A stretch of 43,265 bases of DNA, taken from contig NW_019091520.1 of NCBI RefSeq assembly GCF_001949145.1, positions 451,434-494,698 on the forward strand, written 5' to 3'. The stretch is from Acanthaster planci. Taxonomy: Eukaryota > Echinodermata > Asteroidea > Valvatida > Acanthasteridae. The position numbers and the translations under genes were made by a program. Shown piece after piece: positions 1 to 10,829 of this stretch (the first letter of the stretch is position 1; every line of letters starts with the position of its first letter). The notes below the pieces were generated by a model. It saw only the letters and a program-made list of their open reading frames with translations, ran no database searches and was not told where the DNA came from.

Positions 1-179
1 CTGTGACCTGTGATTTTTAAGGCAATTATATGATTGGTTTATTCAATGTCAGTGCTCAGTTATCCTTTATATACAACAGCAAAATAATTATATACAAAAT
101 GATCCTCACGGGGAGGTAGTCCTACGTGGTCAACTGCACCACGAACGTGATAAATCAACCTTATCCTTAAACTACACCA

Positions 180-272
180 GGGCAACCCTCACGGTGATCA
201 GGGTAACCCTCACAATAACCAGGTAACCCTCACGGTGACCAGGGTAACCCTCAATGACCAGGTAACCCTCAA
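180..272. repeat. Short minisatellite, 18-21 bp unit
   Basis: Five imperfect head-to-tail units with consensus GGTAACCCTCACGGTGACCA. The rest of 1-840 has no ORF I recognise. Confidence 0.8.
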
Positions 273-845
273 GTCCCAATAAATAATCTACCGACGGCTT
301 ATAACTGACAAGGCTTGACCGCACAAGCAAATACAATCCTTTCAATTATACAACACAACAGGGTAGACTTATTTATATAACAATAATCTCTACTGCCTTA
401 TTTAGCAAAACAGTTCCCAAACTGCAGCAAGGTTTAAGGTGACTTAAATAACCCTCACCCACTTCAAGTTACTATGAAATAACACGGGTAAGTTGATTAA
501 GAAGGCGATTATAACAGTCCTCACCAGACTCTAACGGATATCTGCACCATGCCTGCACTCAGTAAACCTCAACGAGGAAAGCAAGCTCCCAGACCAGGAC
601 CGCAACCAACCGTCGCTATGCCAACAAGCATGGAACAACGGCACGTAATCCTTGTAGTCTAAGCTCCGCTAATTCCTCAATTAACTGGTTCACACGGGTT
701 CCCTAACCCTATAATCTACCACTTCTTAAATAAACGAGACTGTCTAGCAATCCCCCAATCTTCAAAATGATGTAAACGGCAGCTCCGGCAGCTGAGAACA
801 AGCACCACACTAACCAATCGCGCCAGGCACACTTGAGGTTGATCC

Positions 846-990
846 CCTTACGACTCAGAAGACAACATAACTTCGCAGAGCTCTGGTTGGCACGCTGCCA
901 TCTTGAGAAGTCCCTGGCAGCCCACGCAGCCAGCGCCCAGACCTAAGGTCACGCGCGCCTCTGATTGGTTGCCGCGCGCATATTAATGCA
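846..990 (-). promoter_or_regulatory. CpG-rich promoter-like patch (minus strand) with possible first exon
   Basis: Read on the minus strand: a GCGCGC-rich stretch, a CCAAT box (plus-strand attggtt at about 963-969), then CAAGATGGC (898-906 on plus), an exact YY1-type element. The ATG inside it (901-899) opens 50 nt ending at a donor-like GTAAGG (851-846). This looks like a TATA-less housekeeping promoter facing left, out of the window. Only motifs support it. Confidence 0.3.
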
Positions 991-1079
991 TGATTTACAC
1001 CTGCCTGAATTATTAATAACCCAGACTTAACATGAGTCTGCGCAGCTACCCTGTTTCGCCACAGTAGCAATCTTTATTT

Positions 1080-3830
1080 AGTTTTACCTACCACAGATTT
1101 GTTTTAAATCTAACTAAATTTCATAAAAATTGAAATGGTGAATTGCCGATGTAATTGATGGTTAATTCAACCAGGATAAATCAATCTTCTGACCCATAAT
1201 AAGGACGCTAGCGTGCTTGCTAAATTTCATGTACAACATACTGTACAGTGTACAATCTGGCGTTAGTAATGCCTATTTTTATGTCTTCTTTCTGGAACAA
1301 TGTCGCCGACAGGAAGATCAAATCCTTTACAAATTGTGCCTAAAACTCAACGACTCTAAATATTAATTCCTAAACATGTTAAGTAGCTTTGATGCCGTAA
1401 TTAATTTGCGTCATGTTAAAAAAATCCATAACGCGTTGTTTTGCTGTTGGGTATTTTCCTTTATCGCGCTGATTCACTGCAAATATTCAGTTACGTGACC
1501 AACCGATCAATCCATCGTTTTTCCCCATGTGGGCACAGCCATCTTGTCTTTCGTAACAAGTCACTTGTTCCTGTGTTATTAGGCCTACCTGCGTTATTGC
1601 ATGGAGGAATTGTAACGATCGAGGCCTGTTAAATCACTGGGTCTAACCTAAGCACAGGATAGGAAACCTGGCGCTTATTAGTGTCACCTTAAAAAGAAAT
1701 TCGGCCCTGTGAGGAGTCAATTCAGCCATGGCAAACTCCCGTCTCGTTTGCGTATGTACGCACACAGCAAGCACTACAGCGTAAGCGTTGGTCTTAGCTG
1801 TACTCGCCAGATTTACTATTCATGACGCCCACTTTTTTTTAAAATCTCAGTTTGCCTCATAAGAGCTAAACATGAATTGATTTTCATTCTTTCACAGTTT
1901 CAACAGCTTATTGATACTCTAGTTCAATTGTGAATGTACTAAGCTTGGCAGCGAGTGTGCTTGAAAAAGCGGAAATTACTTTTACGATGTCTAGGATATT
2001 TCCATTGGAGTTTTCATTCAAAGTGACATGTGAATTTTGATCTTCTTGTCAGAGCGCTGAATTTCTAGTGACTGGTTGTCCCGTCAAGGGTTGAGTTTTG
2101 CTCTAACACCAGTCCCTTGTTTTGTGCGTTCCTGTATTGGCACCTTAAGTGTGTTTTCACTTTAAAAGTGGATTATTTTCTTCAAAGGTTAAAAAAATTC
2201 TTAGGATTAATGGAAATTGTAAGAATCCATTAGTTTGAATCGTTAGAATTAAACTAGAATTGGAACTATATGAATTTCCCGAGCTTAAACAAGATTCTGT
2301 GCTAATGAAGATTCATTTCTGGGTACAAAGATAGTTTAATCATACCTCACCCACAGATTCTGTATCTTGATTGGCCGAGAGTGTATCATGTGACGCATGC
2401 TAGTTTAACCATTTTTGTACCATCACTTCAAAAAGACTATGCACATGCAGCCTCGCTCTGAAAAAGAACTCTACCAGTTGCAACCGAAGAACGTTTTCCG
2501 TAGAAACGAAACCATGAATAGTACCCAAGAGTGTAATTCTGATCACAAAGGAAACCCAATGGTTGACTGCTTTATCCCCTGGTATGGTAAAACTAGCCTC
2601 CTGAGGTGATCCATGAAGCATCCAAATTCCCGACGCTATACTTTTTTTCAGATATGAGCATGTGAATCGTAACGCAACATAGTCACTTAATAGGACTTTG
2701 GCCGGGGCTTTGAGTACGTACTGTCGAGGCATTAAGCTTATAATTTGATGGTCAAAGCGTTGCTCCAACACTGGTCAACATGAGTACATTTCACTTGCCT
2801 GTCTGGTTTTGAAAAGATTAGAAGGAAACATCTTTCAGTCAGATACGCAGCTGATATACCCCCACCTGGCTAAATCAAGGTACCAAGGAATACGGGTATT
2901 TTGGGCAATGGCAGCTCGTCAAAATAAGGTGATACTCTGTTCCAGTATGATGGTTGTCATTAGCCTGGACCTCATTTCTCTTGGAAGTCGAAGACTTGAA
3001 ACACAAACAAAAGAGTTTCCATTTGTTCTGTATAAAGGCGCCTTTCCATTTGTAAGGGGGGTGCGCGTTGTGTACACGATGCGTTCATGCGTTTCACTTT
3101 CACAGACACGAAAATCGACCCCATTATCGTAACACGTTTGCGTTGCATTCGATCGTCAAACTCCACCCGGGAGCGATTTTGACGGACACGGAACGCTTGG
3201 CACAAGTGTTGACGCGCACACGGAAAGGTGCTTTAAATCTAGATATTTTGTCAATTCTGCGTTGCAGCGATGTTAGTTTATCTCATAACGAAGCGCCAGC
3301 ATTATAAATTAGTAAGTTATGAATGTTTGCCTGTTTTGAGGGAGACATGTGTGGGCGTAAATACCATGGTGAAAGGAGTGTATATCGTCTCCTACCTTTT
3401 TACAAACCAGGGGATTGAATCACACCCCCTACTTCCAAACAACCATAATGGACTTAATAACACAACAGGGAGAACAATCAAAACGCCATGAATATGGTAA
3501 GTAAGATTCTGCACGAATGTAATTCATATTTCAAGCTGTACACTTGTACCATGAAAATCGTCTCCCGCGTCAGCACCCCCGCGTTTCAACTTTCCATGGC
3601 TATAGGCATCGCACGTTTCCTCCAAACGATTGTACTTTCCTGTGTTGTTATTATTGGACGGTAACTACATATCTGATGCATCGTTCTTGACCACACAAAC
3701 CAAACGTAGGCTGTCATGAGCGGTGTGAGAACGTTTCTTCCCCACTTGTTATTTCCAGATCATGAAACAAAATACATATAGGGATACTGACGAAGTGCTA
3801 ACAAATGATTATAAAGATGAACAAAGAAAT
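1080..3830. other. No gene recognised
   Basis: Only short overlapping ORFs on both strands (longest 123 codons, 2400-2771 minus) with no recognisable domain. One TAGGCCTA palindrome at 1580-1587. Confidence 0.5.
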
Positions 3831-3833
3831 GGA

Positions 3834-4155
3834 CTGGAGCGGGATTTGGACCTGCGATCTCCAGAATACCGTAAGGGTGCTCTACTATATGAGCCATCAA
3901 TCCCTAACGTTGGTGGCTCTTCCCATTTAGCAATATCTTTGTTCGGGGGGGCGCTAGCCTGAAGCACTATGTATCCACTGTACCATGCTCCATAAAACCG
4001 GGGAGGTGGTGAACAGGGATCACTCAAAAAAGATATGACTTTGTTATTTTCAAATTTAAAAAGAGTTGCACAAACAAAAAAGAGGATTCGAACCTGAAAA
4101 GGAGGAATGCAAGTCAGGAGTACTCCCAAGCAATTCACACATCCGCTGTCAAGCA
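3834..4155 (-). repeat. tRNA-like SINE remnant(s)
   Basis: On the minus strand 3903-3834 reads like a tRNA head: A-box-like TGGCTCATATAGTAGAGC, then B-box-like GGTCCAAATCC. A second B box (GGTTCGAATCC) occurs at about 4085-4096 minus. No intact cloverleaf; I take both as Pol III SINE fossils. Confidence 0.45.
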
Positions 4156-4319
4156 CCTGTTATTAAATAACCGCCCTGTAAGCCTTGGACAGAATTATGA
4201 ATAACGCAGAAGCTCAGAGGGGGCCTGGTTTGGCAAGTTTCGGACCTCGTTTGGGAAAACAAAATACGCAACCAGGCAAATCATTCCCCACAATCCCCCA
4301 TCCTATACTAATTTCCGGC

Positions 4320-4959
4320 CTAAATTTACGCCACTGAATGCATGGCGTAGAAGTCAGAGAATGACACGCTGTTCCTCCGACAATTATGAACGGTGCCACT
4401 GCAGGCATTTGTCAACCCGCTAAACATTAAAATTCAACTCCTGTGGAAGTGTCGAGTGTTTAAAAAATAATTTTGAAGTATAAGGACTTATCAATGATGT
4501 CTACGAGGATGTTTTTGAAGGGGGCGCACCTTGTAGTGCAAAATAATCAGGTCGAGCCCATGCTTATAAATACAGTACAGTGGGCAAACTTTTAAGGCAG
4601 GTCAATTTATTGTTAACCAGCGTACGTGGTGTGTATCGCGTGCAACTGTTTACAAAAACCATTCACGCTCTTGTGCAGAAGCTAACGATAAACGAAATCA
4701 AACGTTGCAGTCTTTGTCCCTAGTTGAAGTTGGGTCGACGTTTTTGAATGCACTCACGGACATACATGCACTTTAAATATGTGAACCTTTTTATCCCACA
4801 GTTGTGGTTGCTGCTGTCCTGTGAAAACCTCGAAAAATATGATAGAGAGAGAGACACCAAAGCTTTAAGGATTACAGTTACCCATCTTCGGTAGCCTGGA
4901 TCACTAATGTGGTGTGATTAATAACGCTGGTGACAGACTTCACGAGTCAAGTCTACATG
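4320..4959 (+). promoter_or_regulatory. Copy A upstream region conserved with other copies
   Basis: Three blocks are shared: 4370-4405 with 25335-25375 upstream of copy C (CCTCCGACAATtATGAACrG), about 4565-4680 with 14178-14295 upstream of copy B, and 4780-4959 with 16690-16899 of copy B. A TATAAATA lies at 4565-4572 but is not conserved in B. The shared blocks probably hold the promoter or leader exon. Confidence 0.45.
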
Positions 4960-5158
4960 ATGGGTGTAAAGTGCGGGTCAGGTTGTGGTAACGCGGGTTG
5001 GTGTGCCGTACTCTGTGTCCATGTCGACTGGCTGCTGTGGACAGGACTCCTCAAAGGTCTAGGAGTGCTGCTGCCTACGCTTCAAGAGCAATTCAAGGCT
5101 GACACGTGGATGATCGGTGGATTGATAGCGACCATTACCGGCGCTGGCAGTTTGGCAG
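4960..5158 (+). CDS. Copy A exon 1 (start, TM1 to TM2)
   Basis: Encodes residues 1-66: TM1 with the family lysine 32 and most of TM2 (WMIGGLIATITGAG). Ends GGCAG before gtatac; splits a glycine codon after its first base. A possible splice-acceptor-like AG (4951-4952 region) precedes the ATG, so the 5' leader may lie on another exon. Confidence 0.88.
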
Positions 5159-8100
5159 GTATACGCTGCGTATTTGCTGTTTTGACAATATTGCTTAATC
5201 TGCAAGCCACTGAGGGTGCAGTCATTTCTCTTTAATCATAGCTTACCGGTATTATTAAACGGACCATTCTTTTGGCTATGTCACAAGAGCACAGTTGGCA
5301 AAACAATGTCTGGCCCTGAGTACAGAACCAAAAGAAATAATTTGCACATTTTAATAATCTGATGTAACCGTTGAAACCAATTATTTCAACGATTACTAAC
5401 AGAAAATGTCTCTACTCTAAAACAGGCAGAGCAAATGGTACACTTCGAGGCAGAAATTGCCGCCAACAGCTGAGGATGAATTAATTGAAAAAGTTTGGCT
5501 GCCCATACCAAAACATGATCAGTGTTGTTAACAAAAGAAGAGTCTGTAGAAACGGGGGCAGATAAAGAACAGACAGGTGGAAGTTGAAAAGTCGATTGTT
5601 CCTTTGTAACTGTAAAAATGCTTTAAATGTGTCAAATGGGAGCTGACGTTTCAAACAAGATGGCGTTTATACCACGAAGATGTTTTGCTGTCCCCACATT
5701 GAGGAGGGACGCCGCTGTATATGTAATGTAAATGAACTCGGAATCGGCCCAGATGTTAACCTCTTACTTCCGGGACAGAACTGCAAACCATCCACTTATA
5801 AAAGTAAACTTATAAAAAAAAAACCATTGTTGTCTCCGACTGATGTGCAGCTACGTCATGAAAGAAAGAATGAAACAACAATACTGAGCTTATTGCAAGA
5901 CAGCTATTCAATGGTTTTATGAAAATTTTGTTCATAAACTTAAACGCTCGTGAAGACTGCTAGATTCAAAATGACGGTCCCAATCACGCGCATTCAAAAG
6001 ATTATTACCAAAATGAAACTGATTTATTTCATCTCAGAAGGCAAAGAAAGAAGTTTATGAATCTAATCGAAATGTCTATCTAGGTATTCCTATCCTCTTT
6101 GAAGGTGATAAAAAACGGTTCGTCGAAACAAAAAGAATAAATTAAACCTATGAACAATTGATTGCATGTCAGGTGGTCGTGCGCTGTCTCGAGAGAAAAG
6201 TCGAGACACTCGCAATGTTGGAACAGCATCATCCAGTACACAGGAAGGTGTCACACGATGACACCGTAGCTTTCCACCAATAAGCCACCCAAACTCTTGG
6301 CAAACAGCCCACACTGTCCCCAAATGTACGAGAAGGCAAGTGTCAATTAAGCTTTCATTAAATCCTATGCAGGTCCGTTATCTAGACTGTTGGAGGTGTT
6401 ATTTGGTACCCGCATAGTGGTTATAGTCTGCGGATTCCTCTTTGGGGCATCGATCATCGTCTCGTCCTTCTCGACCAGCGCTATCCAGATGACACTTGCC
6501 CTATCCTTAATTGCCGGTACGTGCTTTTTTTTTTATTCCAACTTCCAAATCAAGCTGATCTGTCACTGTCAGTAGCTCCCTTTTCAATGATGTATTGAAA
6601 AGTGGCTTCAATGGTTTCAACTATTTTCTTCACGAGGCGTAACCCCCTTTTCGTCATGACTGGTTTACAAGAAGTTTGAACGCGGTGTCGTGAGGTAACA
6701 TGTACTTCCTCGTGTGCAGGGCAAGTTTGGGAGTACGTGGGGTAGAGTTCGACTTCTTGTCAGTTGACATTAACAATTTGCACACCGAATACAGTTACGC
6801 TCGACCGTTCTCAGGCGAACAGCGAGTCTCAGCGTTGGTAGCATTTTACTGTTCGCTGTAACTCTTGCAGCAACATACCAAATGACACCGCATGCATTGC
6901 ATTTCATGAAAATGGTTCCGTTCATCCTGCACCCGATCCGACTACCCACGGCTACCTACTTATAGGTAGGGTTGAACACCAAATACGCCATGCTTTGAGT
7001 AGGTCGGTATCATAGGATCGTGGCATGGACTACACGTTCGCCACACTTGTAAGCTGGACCAGTTTTAGCTTGTGCATTGCAGTGTATCTCTGTTGTGTGG
7101 CAAGTGGGGGCGCTTTTCATGCCATGGACTACACGTTCGCCACACTTGTAAGCTGGACCAGTTTTAGCTTGTGCATTGCAGTGTATCTCTGTTGTGTGGC
7201 AAGTGGGGGCGCTTTTCATGCCATGCTTACAAGTGTGGCGAACGTAGTCCTACTATGATCGTATGATACCGTACCAACCTGTTATTTAAAAAAATGGATT
7301 TGCGCCGGGGAGATGTAAATTAATTTTGGATTTGCCCTGCCCGACGTGAATTTAATACTGTATACTCAGTGTGCCCCTGAAAGCTTGTCAAAAAACCCAC
7401 AAGCGTACTTGGGTTGGATTCGAACCTACGACCTCCTGCTTACTAGTGCGGATGTCTTAACCACTCAACCACCGAGCCTGCCGTTGTCGGCTGGCTGGTT
7501 CGAATCGTGTTTTTTTTTTTACAAGCTTTCGGGGGCACACTGAGTATACAGTGTTAAATACACGTCGGGCAGGGCAAATCCAAAATGAATTTCATTCTAT
7601 TTTCATTTCATTTCATATTGGTTTATTAAAATCCATTTTCGCAGTTAAAAAACTGAATTATAATGGATTTAATAATCAAATAATAAAAAAGACTAAGCAA
7701 TTAAAATAAGAATTTAAAGATATCAACCTGCCTATAGCATGGCGTATTTGGTGTGCAAGCCGTACTTATAAGTAATGTTGGGTAATCGGATCGGGTGCGT
7801 ACTGATCATTGAAATCGGTTGATAACTGGCTGTTGTGATCTTGCCGCAAGGCCCGGTTCCAAAATGCTCAAATAGATGTTCCCAATCATCCATCTTTTGG
7901 GCGATGTTGGTCCAAGTATATTGACTACGATTTTAAGTATAATAACTGTGGTCATTGCTCAAACTTGCCTGACACGCTAACGACAACTAACGGTAGTGAC
8001 CCCCCCTAAAAAACCTCTTTAGCGCGAGGGCTTCCTTCGACAGCGTTTTTGACCTTCGAACGGACTCATGAAATTATGTATGCCTCTTTTTAAATGTTTC

Positions 8101-10438
8101 ACTGCAGGGCCTGGATTAATGATCACCAATGTTTTATCGCGAGCCATGACGGGTCGTTATTTCACCACAAACTACGCTACGGTGAATGGCATTGCGACCT
8201 CAGGACACTCTGTGGGCTTGATCGCCATTGCTCCGTTGACTCAAGTGCTTTTAGACACCTACGGTTGGCGAGGTGCCATGCTACTGCTTGGGGCTATCAG
8301 CACGCATCTTGGTGTGTGTGGCCTCCTGCTAAGAACTCCACCACCATCAGCAGAGGGGCGGGATGACTACCTACCAATCAACTCGAGTGAAGAGGAGCCA
8401 TCGGCAGACGAATCAAGAAGTCTTAAGGCTCAGAAGGAATCCAGATTCCGTATACTGAAGAATGCCGTGAAGGCTCAGGCGAATCGTTTAGGATGCACGG
8501 TATGTAACTTCTCCACATTCTGGATAGCGACCCTCGTTAACGCCGGCCACTTGTTCGTTGGCAGCCTGTGGATGATATACTTAGTCGCTTACGCCGAGTC
8601 GAAAGGTTTCTCCGGGTACGAGGCCGTGACATTCACCACGGTCGCGGGGATAGGGAACCTGGTTATCAAGATTCTTTTTGGATTTATGGTGGACCGAGGT
8701 TGGCTGAAGCTGCGACAGGCCTTGCTAATTTCAATCGTGAATTGTGCCTTGGCTTTATCCACACTTCCCTTGGTGAACTCCTACTGGTTGATGATGGTCA
8801 ATGCACTAATATTCAACGGCTTTGTTGGAGTTCAAGGGTCACTCAGTGATATTTACACCCGGGAACTGTTGGGAGTTGAAGACCTGGTGTCCGCTTTCAG
8901 TTGGATGGATCTACTGACAGCTTTGATTCAAATTGCCCTTGGATTCTTTCCTGGTAAGAATTACTAAGAGACGTGGTCTTTAACTTCTTGAGAATGGGTC
9001 GTATGAATAAAAAGTAGCAATTTTCTTTCGCTACCATTTTTAAAGCATCTACTTGTGTTTGTATGAATAATAACGAAGCAAATGCTTTTCCTTTAGTGCA
9101 GTTTCTAAAAAGTATTTACTTTTTACTCTTTAGGCCTAACCTTGTGCTTGACAATAAGCAGTTACTTCATTTTGTATGAATAGAAATGAGTAAGTTCTAC
9201 AGAATTGGAATATTTATTTGACATTTTTCAAGACTGGGTCAGGGCAAGCTTAAAAACGAGGAGCATTTACTAATGTTCAAAATGGCAGCGTTCATGAATG
9301 TCATTCGAAAGGAAAAGCTGTATGCCTTTTAGGAGGGAATCTCAAGAAACCAGATGCAGGCAGTTGTACCGATTTGAGAGTGTCAGAGCAATTGTCTTCA
9401 TCAAGGTTTTTGCGATCAAAATTACTGCCATCATGCTTATCTGCCATGCTGAGGTCACAAGATACGGCACCGTGTTGCACTGTGTGTGTCTATGCATACA
9501 GAAAGCGGAAGCATTATTGTGCAAAACCATTCGGCTGTGCAATTCAGCCACAAGCATAAAACATTTGCTCATATTTATACTAGTAGATGCTGAATAGTAA
9601 AAGAAACAATTTTTATTCCTACAAATTCAAGCATATGCTTTTTTTTAATGGATTGACTTCTCAGTAAATGCTTTTGCTGTTTGCGTGAACTTCATAGCAT
9701 TTGCTAGTCTTTATTCATACGACCCAAAGACTTTAAACATGGCAAAGGGAGCTCTTTTTAGTCGACAGACAAGTTTTGGCGCAATTCTTTGTTGACATGT
9801 ATTGAAAGGTCGGTATCTTTGTCGTCTGGTCTAAAATTAGTTTGAATTCTGTGAAATTTGGTCTCTTTTACCTCTCGCAGACTCTCTTGTCAGCAATTGA
9901 CTGGAACAAGTCCATGGCACCTTGGAACAAAATTATTAGGTGTCTCTAGAATGTGTGAATGTGTTTCCAGGTTGGCTTGATCTTGAAGAGAGTCATTACT
10001 TCTAGTGCCGGGTTGAAACTGCACTCAACCTCTCTCTGGGTCAGCATGACCAGGACATGTTGGGTTGGTAATTTCCTTGAAAACTGATGACTGGGAAACC
10101 TACTTCCAGGTGAAACTTAATCCGGGACGTTGCCTCTAGGTCGGTTTTGGCTGGGTCATATCTGGGTCAAATCTGACCCTTTTCCGGGTCAGATCTGACC
10201 GAGAATTTTTAGTGTGTGTAACATGCGCGAGAGATATGTTTCTTTGATATCGAGAAAATGTTCTCCTGCCCTTCCCCGGAAGGATATGCCTCTGGGTAAG
10301 CTATCTTACTACATTTCAGGTTGGATATTTGATCAGACTGGAAGCTACGACAAGGCTTTCGTCATCTTGGGACTCATCTCACTTCTGCCGTTGGTGTCGC
10401 TGCTCGTGGAAAATTTACTCAACCGAAGGAAGAAATAA
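4960..10438 (+). CDS. SLC16 monocarboxylate-transporter-like gene, copy A (4 coding exons)
   Basis: Predicted 12-TM major facilitator of the plasma membrane, 435 aa, joined from 4960-5158, 6373-6516, 8108-8953 and 10320-10438; every junction is GT-AG and phase 1, and the joined frame is open to TAA. MCT family signs: lysine 32 in TM1 (context LLKGLGVLLP), matching the TM1 lysine of mammalian MCT1; the TM4-TM5 signature RYFTTNYATVNGIATSG; a hydrophilic loop (about 190-249) between TM6 and TM7; and the last-exon motif WIFDQTGSYDKAF. In TM8 the family Asp...Arg pair (D302/R306 of MCT1) reads Asn298...Lys302. TM1 carries Asp23 where B and C have Asn. An in-frame ATG at 4957 also exists; 4960 was chosen because only that ATG is present in all three copies. 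Proton-coupled monocarboxylate or similar organic-acid transport is family knowledge; the actual substrate is unknown. Nearest mammalian subtype cannot be decided by eye. Confidence 0.92.
5159..6372 (+). other. Copy A intron 1
   Basis: 1214 bp. Segments at about 5400-5460, 5560-5780 and 6230-6372 align with copy B intron 1, showing descent from one intron. No insertion recognised. Confidence 0.8.
6373..6516 (+). CDS. Copy A exon 2 (TM3 to start of TM4)
   Basis: 144 nt, preceded by tatgcag and followed by gtacgt. Encodes PLSRLLEVLFGTRIVV and the TM3/TM4 region. The approximately 110 bp of intron just upstream is conserved in all three copies. Confidence 0.9.
7025..7222. repeat. Perfect 99 bp tandem duplication
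   Basis: 7025-7123 and 7124-7222 are identical as far as I can read; 7224-7250 is an inverted copy of the first approximately 26 bp of the unit. Both unit strands are open, an accident of duplication rather than a gene. Confidence 0.95.
7290..7484 (-). mobile_element. tRNA-derived SINE (family S1), near full length
   Basis: On the minus strand: A box TGGTTGAGTGGTTAAGAC, B box GGTTCGAATCC, then a body with CACACTGAGTATACAGTATT and a tail CTCCCCGGCGCAAATCCA ending in a T-rich stretch. About 195 bp. Pol III driven in principle; mobilised by a LINE. The tail motif recurs at 10740-10776 and 40317-40340. Confidence 0.8.
7490..7590 (+). mobile_element. SINE S1, 5'-truncated, head to head with the previous copy
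   Basis: Carries the B box GGTTCGAATC and the body CACACTGAGTATACAGTGTT. Together with 7290-7484 it makes an inverted repeat of about 68 bp per arm (roughly 7325-7392 with 7515-7584). Confidence 0.75.
8108..8953 (+). CDS. Copy A exon 3 (TM4 to TM11)
   Basis: 846 nt, after ctgcag and before gtaaga. Encodes most of the transporter, including the YF...NGIA signature, central loop, the divergent TM7 and the Asn/Lys TM8 pair. A reading from the ATG at 8068 is only read-through of the intron. Confidence 0.93.
8996..9726. mobile_element. TIR element in copy A intron 3
   Basis: Ends are inverted copies, TGGGTCGTATGAATAAA, about 30 bp with TAGCAAATGCT-like continuation. Related subterminal repeats (TGTATGAATA..., GCAAATGCTTTT) recur at about 9060 and 9172 and near the right end. 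The internal ORF 9298-9597 has no recognised domain. Probably a non-autonomous DNA transposon. Confidence 0.65.
10140..10205. repeat. Clustered GGGTCAnATCTGACC palindromes
   Basis: GGGTCAAATCTGACCC followed by GGGTCAGATCTGACC, with further TGGGTCA half-sites upstream, about 115-180 bp before the exon 4 acceptor. Could be the end of a small inverted repeat element; nuclear-receptor-like half-sites are another reading. Confidence 0.5.
10320..10438 (+). CDS. Copy A exon 4 (TM12, stop)
   Basis: 119 nt after the acceptor catttcag. Encodes the last 39 residues, beginning with the split glycine and WIFDQTGSYDKAF and ending in RRKK then TAA. The following approximately 130 bp resemble the 3' flanks of copies B and C, so they are probably 3' UTR. 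Confidence 0.9.
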
Positions 10439-10614
10439 TGGCATCCATGAATACTCCCGTTACCCACAACATCAGTAAAAGCTCTATGATTTGCTATTTT
10501 TAATTAATGCTTGAAACACTACATTCAGGATATACAAAGTGTATTAATGTGCACGGTTTTAATTTTCTTCCACGATTATTTGGAAAAGAAACTACGGAGT
10601 GCACTTACGTCTGG

Positions 10615-10776
10615 ACTAGGTGGCAGGAGGTCGTGGGTTCGAATCCCACCAGAGTACGCTTGTGTTTTTTTTCACAAGCCTTCGGGGCATACACTGAGTA
10701 TACAGTGTTAAAATACACGTCATGCAGGGCAAAAATGCAAAATTTATTTACATCTCCCCTGGTGCAAATCCATCCT
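10615..10776 (+). mobile_element. SINE S1, partial, in the 3' flank of copy A
   Basis: GGTGGCAGGAGGTCGTGGGT leads into the B box GGTTCGAATCC, then the CACTGAGTATACAGTGTT body and CTCCCCTGGTGCAAATCCAT tail. An AATAAA follows at 10799-10804 and could end the copy A transcript. Confidence 0.75.
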
Positions 10777-10829
10777 TAAAATACTTCAGTTTAGTTACAA
10801 TAAATGCACATAAGGCTTATTCATTAAAG

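Larger units (their letters stand above)
6929..7798. mobile_element. Fold-back element in copy A intron 2
   Basis: Arms 6929-6994 and 7736-7798 are inverted copies of each other (GCACCCGATCCGACTACCCA at the outer left end; core CACCAAATACGCCATGCT). Inside are a second inverted pair (7001-7020 with 7258-7276), a 99 bp tandem duplication and two SINEs. No transposase and no clear target duplication seen. Confidence 0.7.

Noticed and set aside
180-272. CRISPR-like array or telomeric repeat
   Set aside because: Units are contiguous without spacers, eukaryotic context, and the unit is not a telomere motif.
2400-2771. 123-codon minus ORF and a shorter one on the opposite strand
   Set aside because: No recognisable motif and no splice or promoter context.
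4930-5235. Earlier start of exon 1 upstream of 4957
   Set aside because: It would need a GTG start, and the upstream frame is not conserved in copy C.
7010-7258. Repeated 77- and 69-codon ORFs on both strands
   Set aside because: They arise from the 99 bp tandem duplication; no independent evidence of coding.
8094-8849. Open alternative frames inside exon 3 (also 33189-33467 and 33579-33923)
   Set aside because: Shadow frames of the transporter; presence in more than one copy follows from exon conservation.
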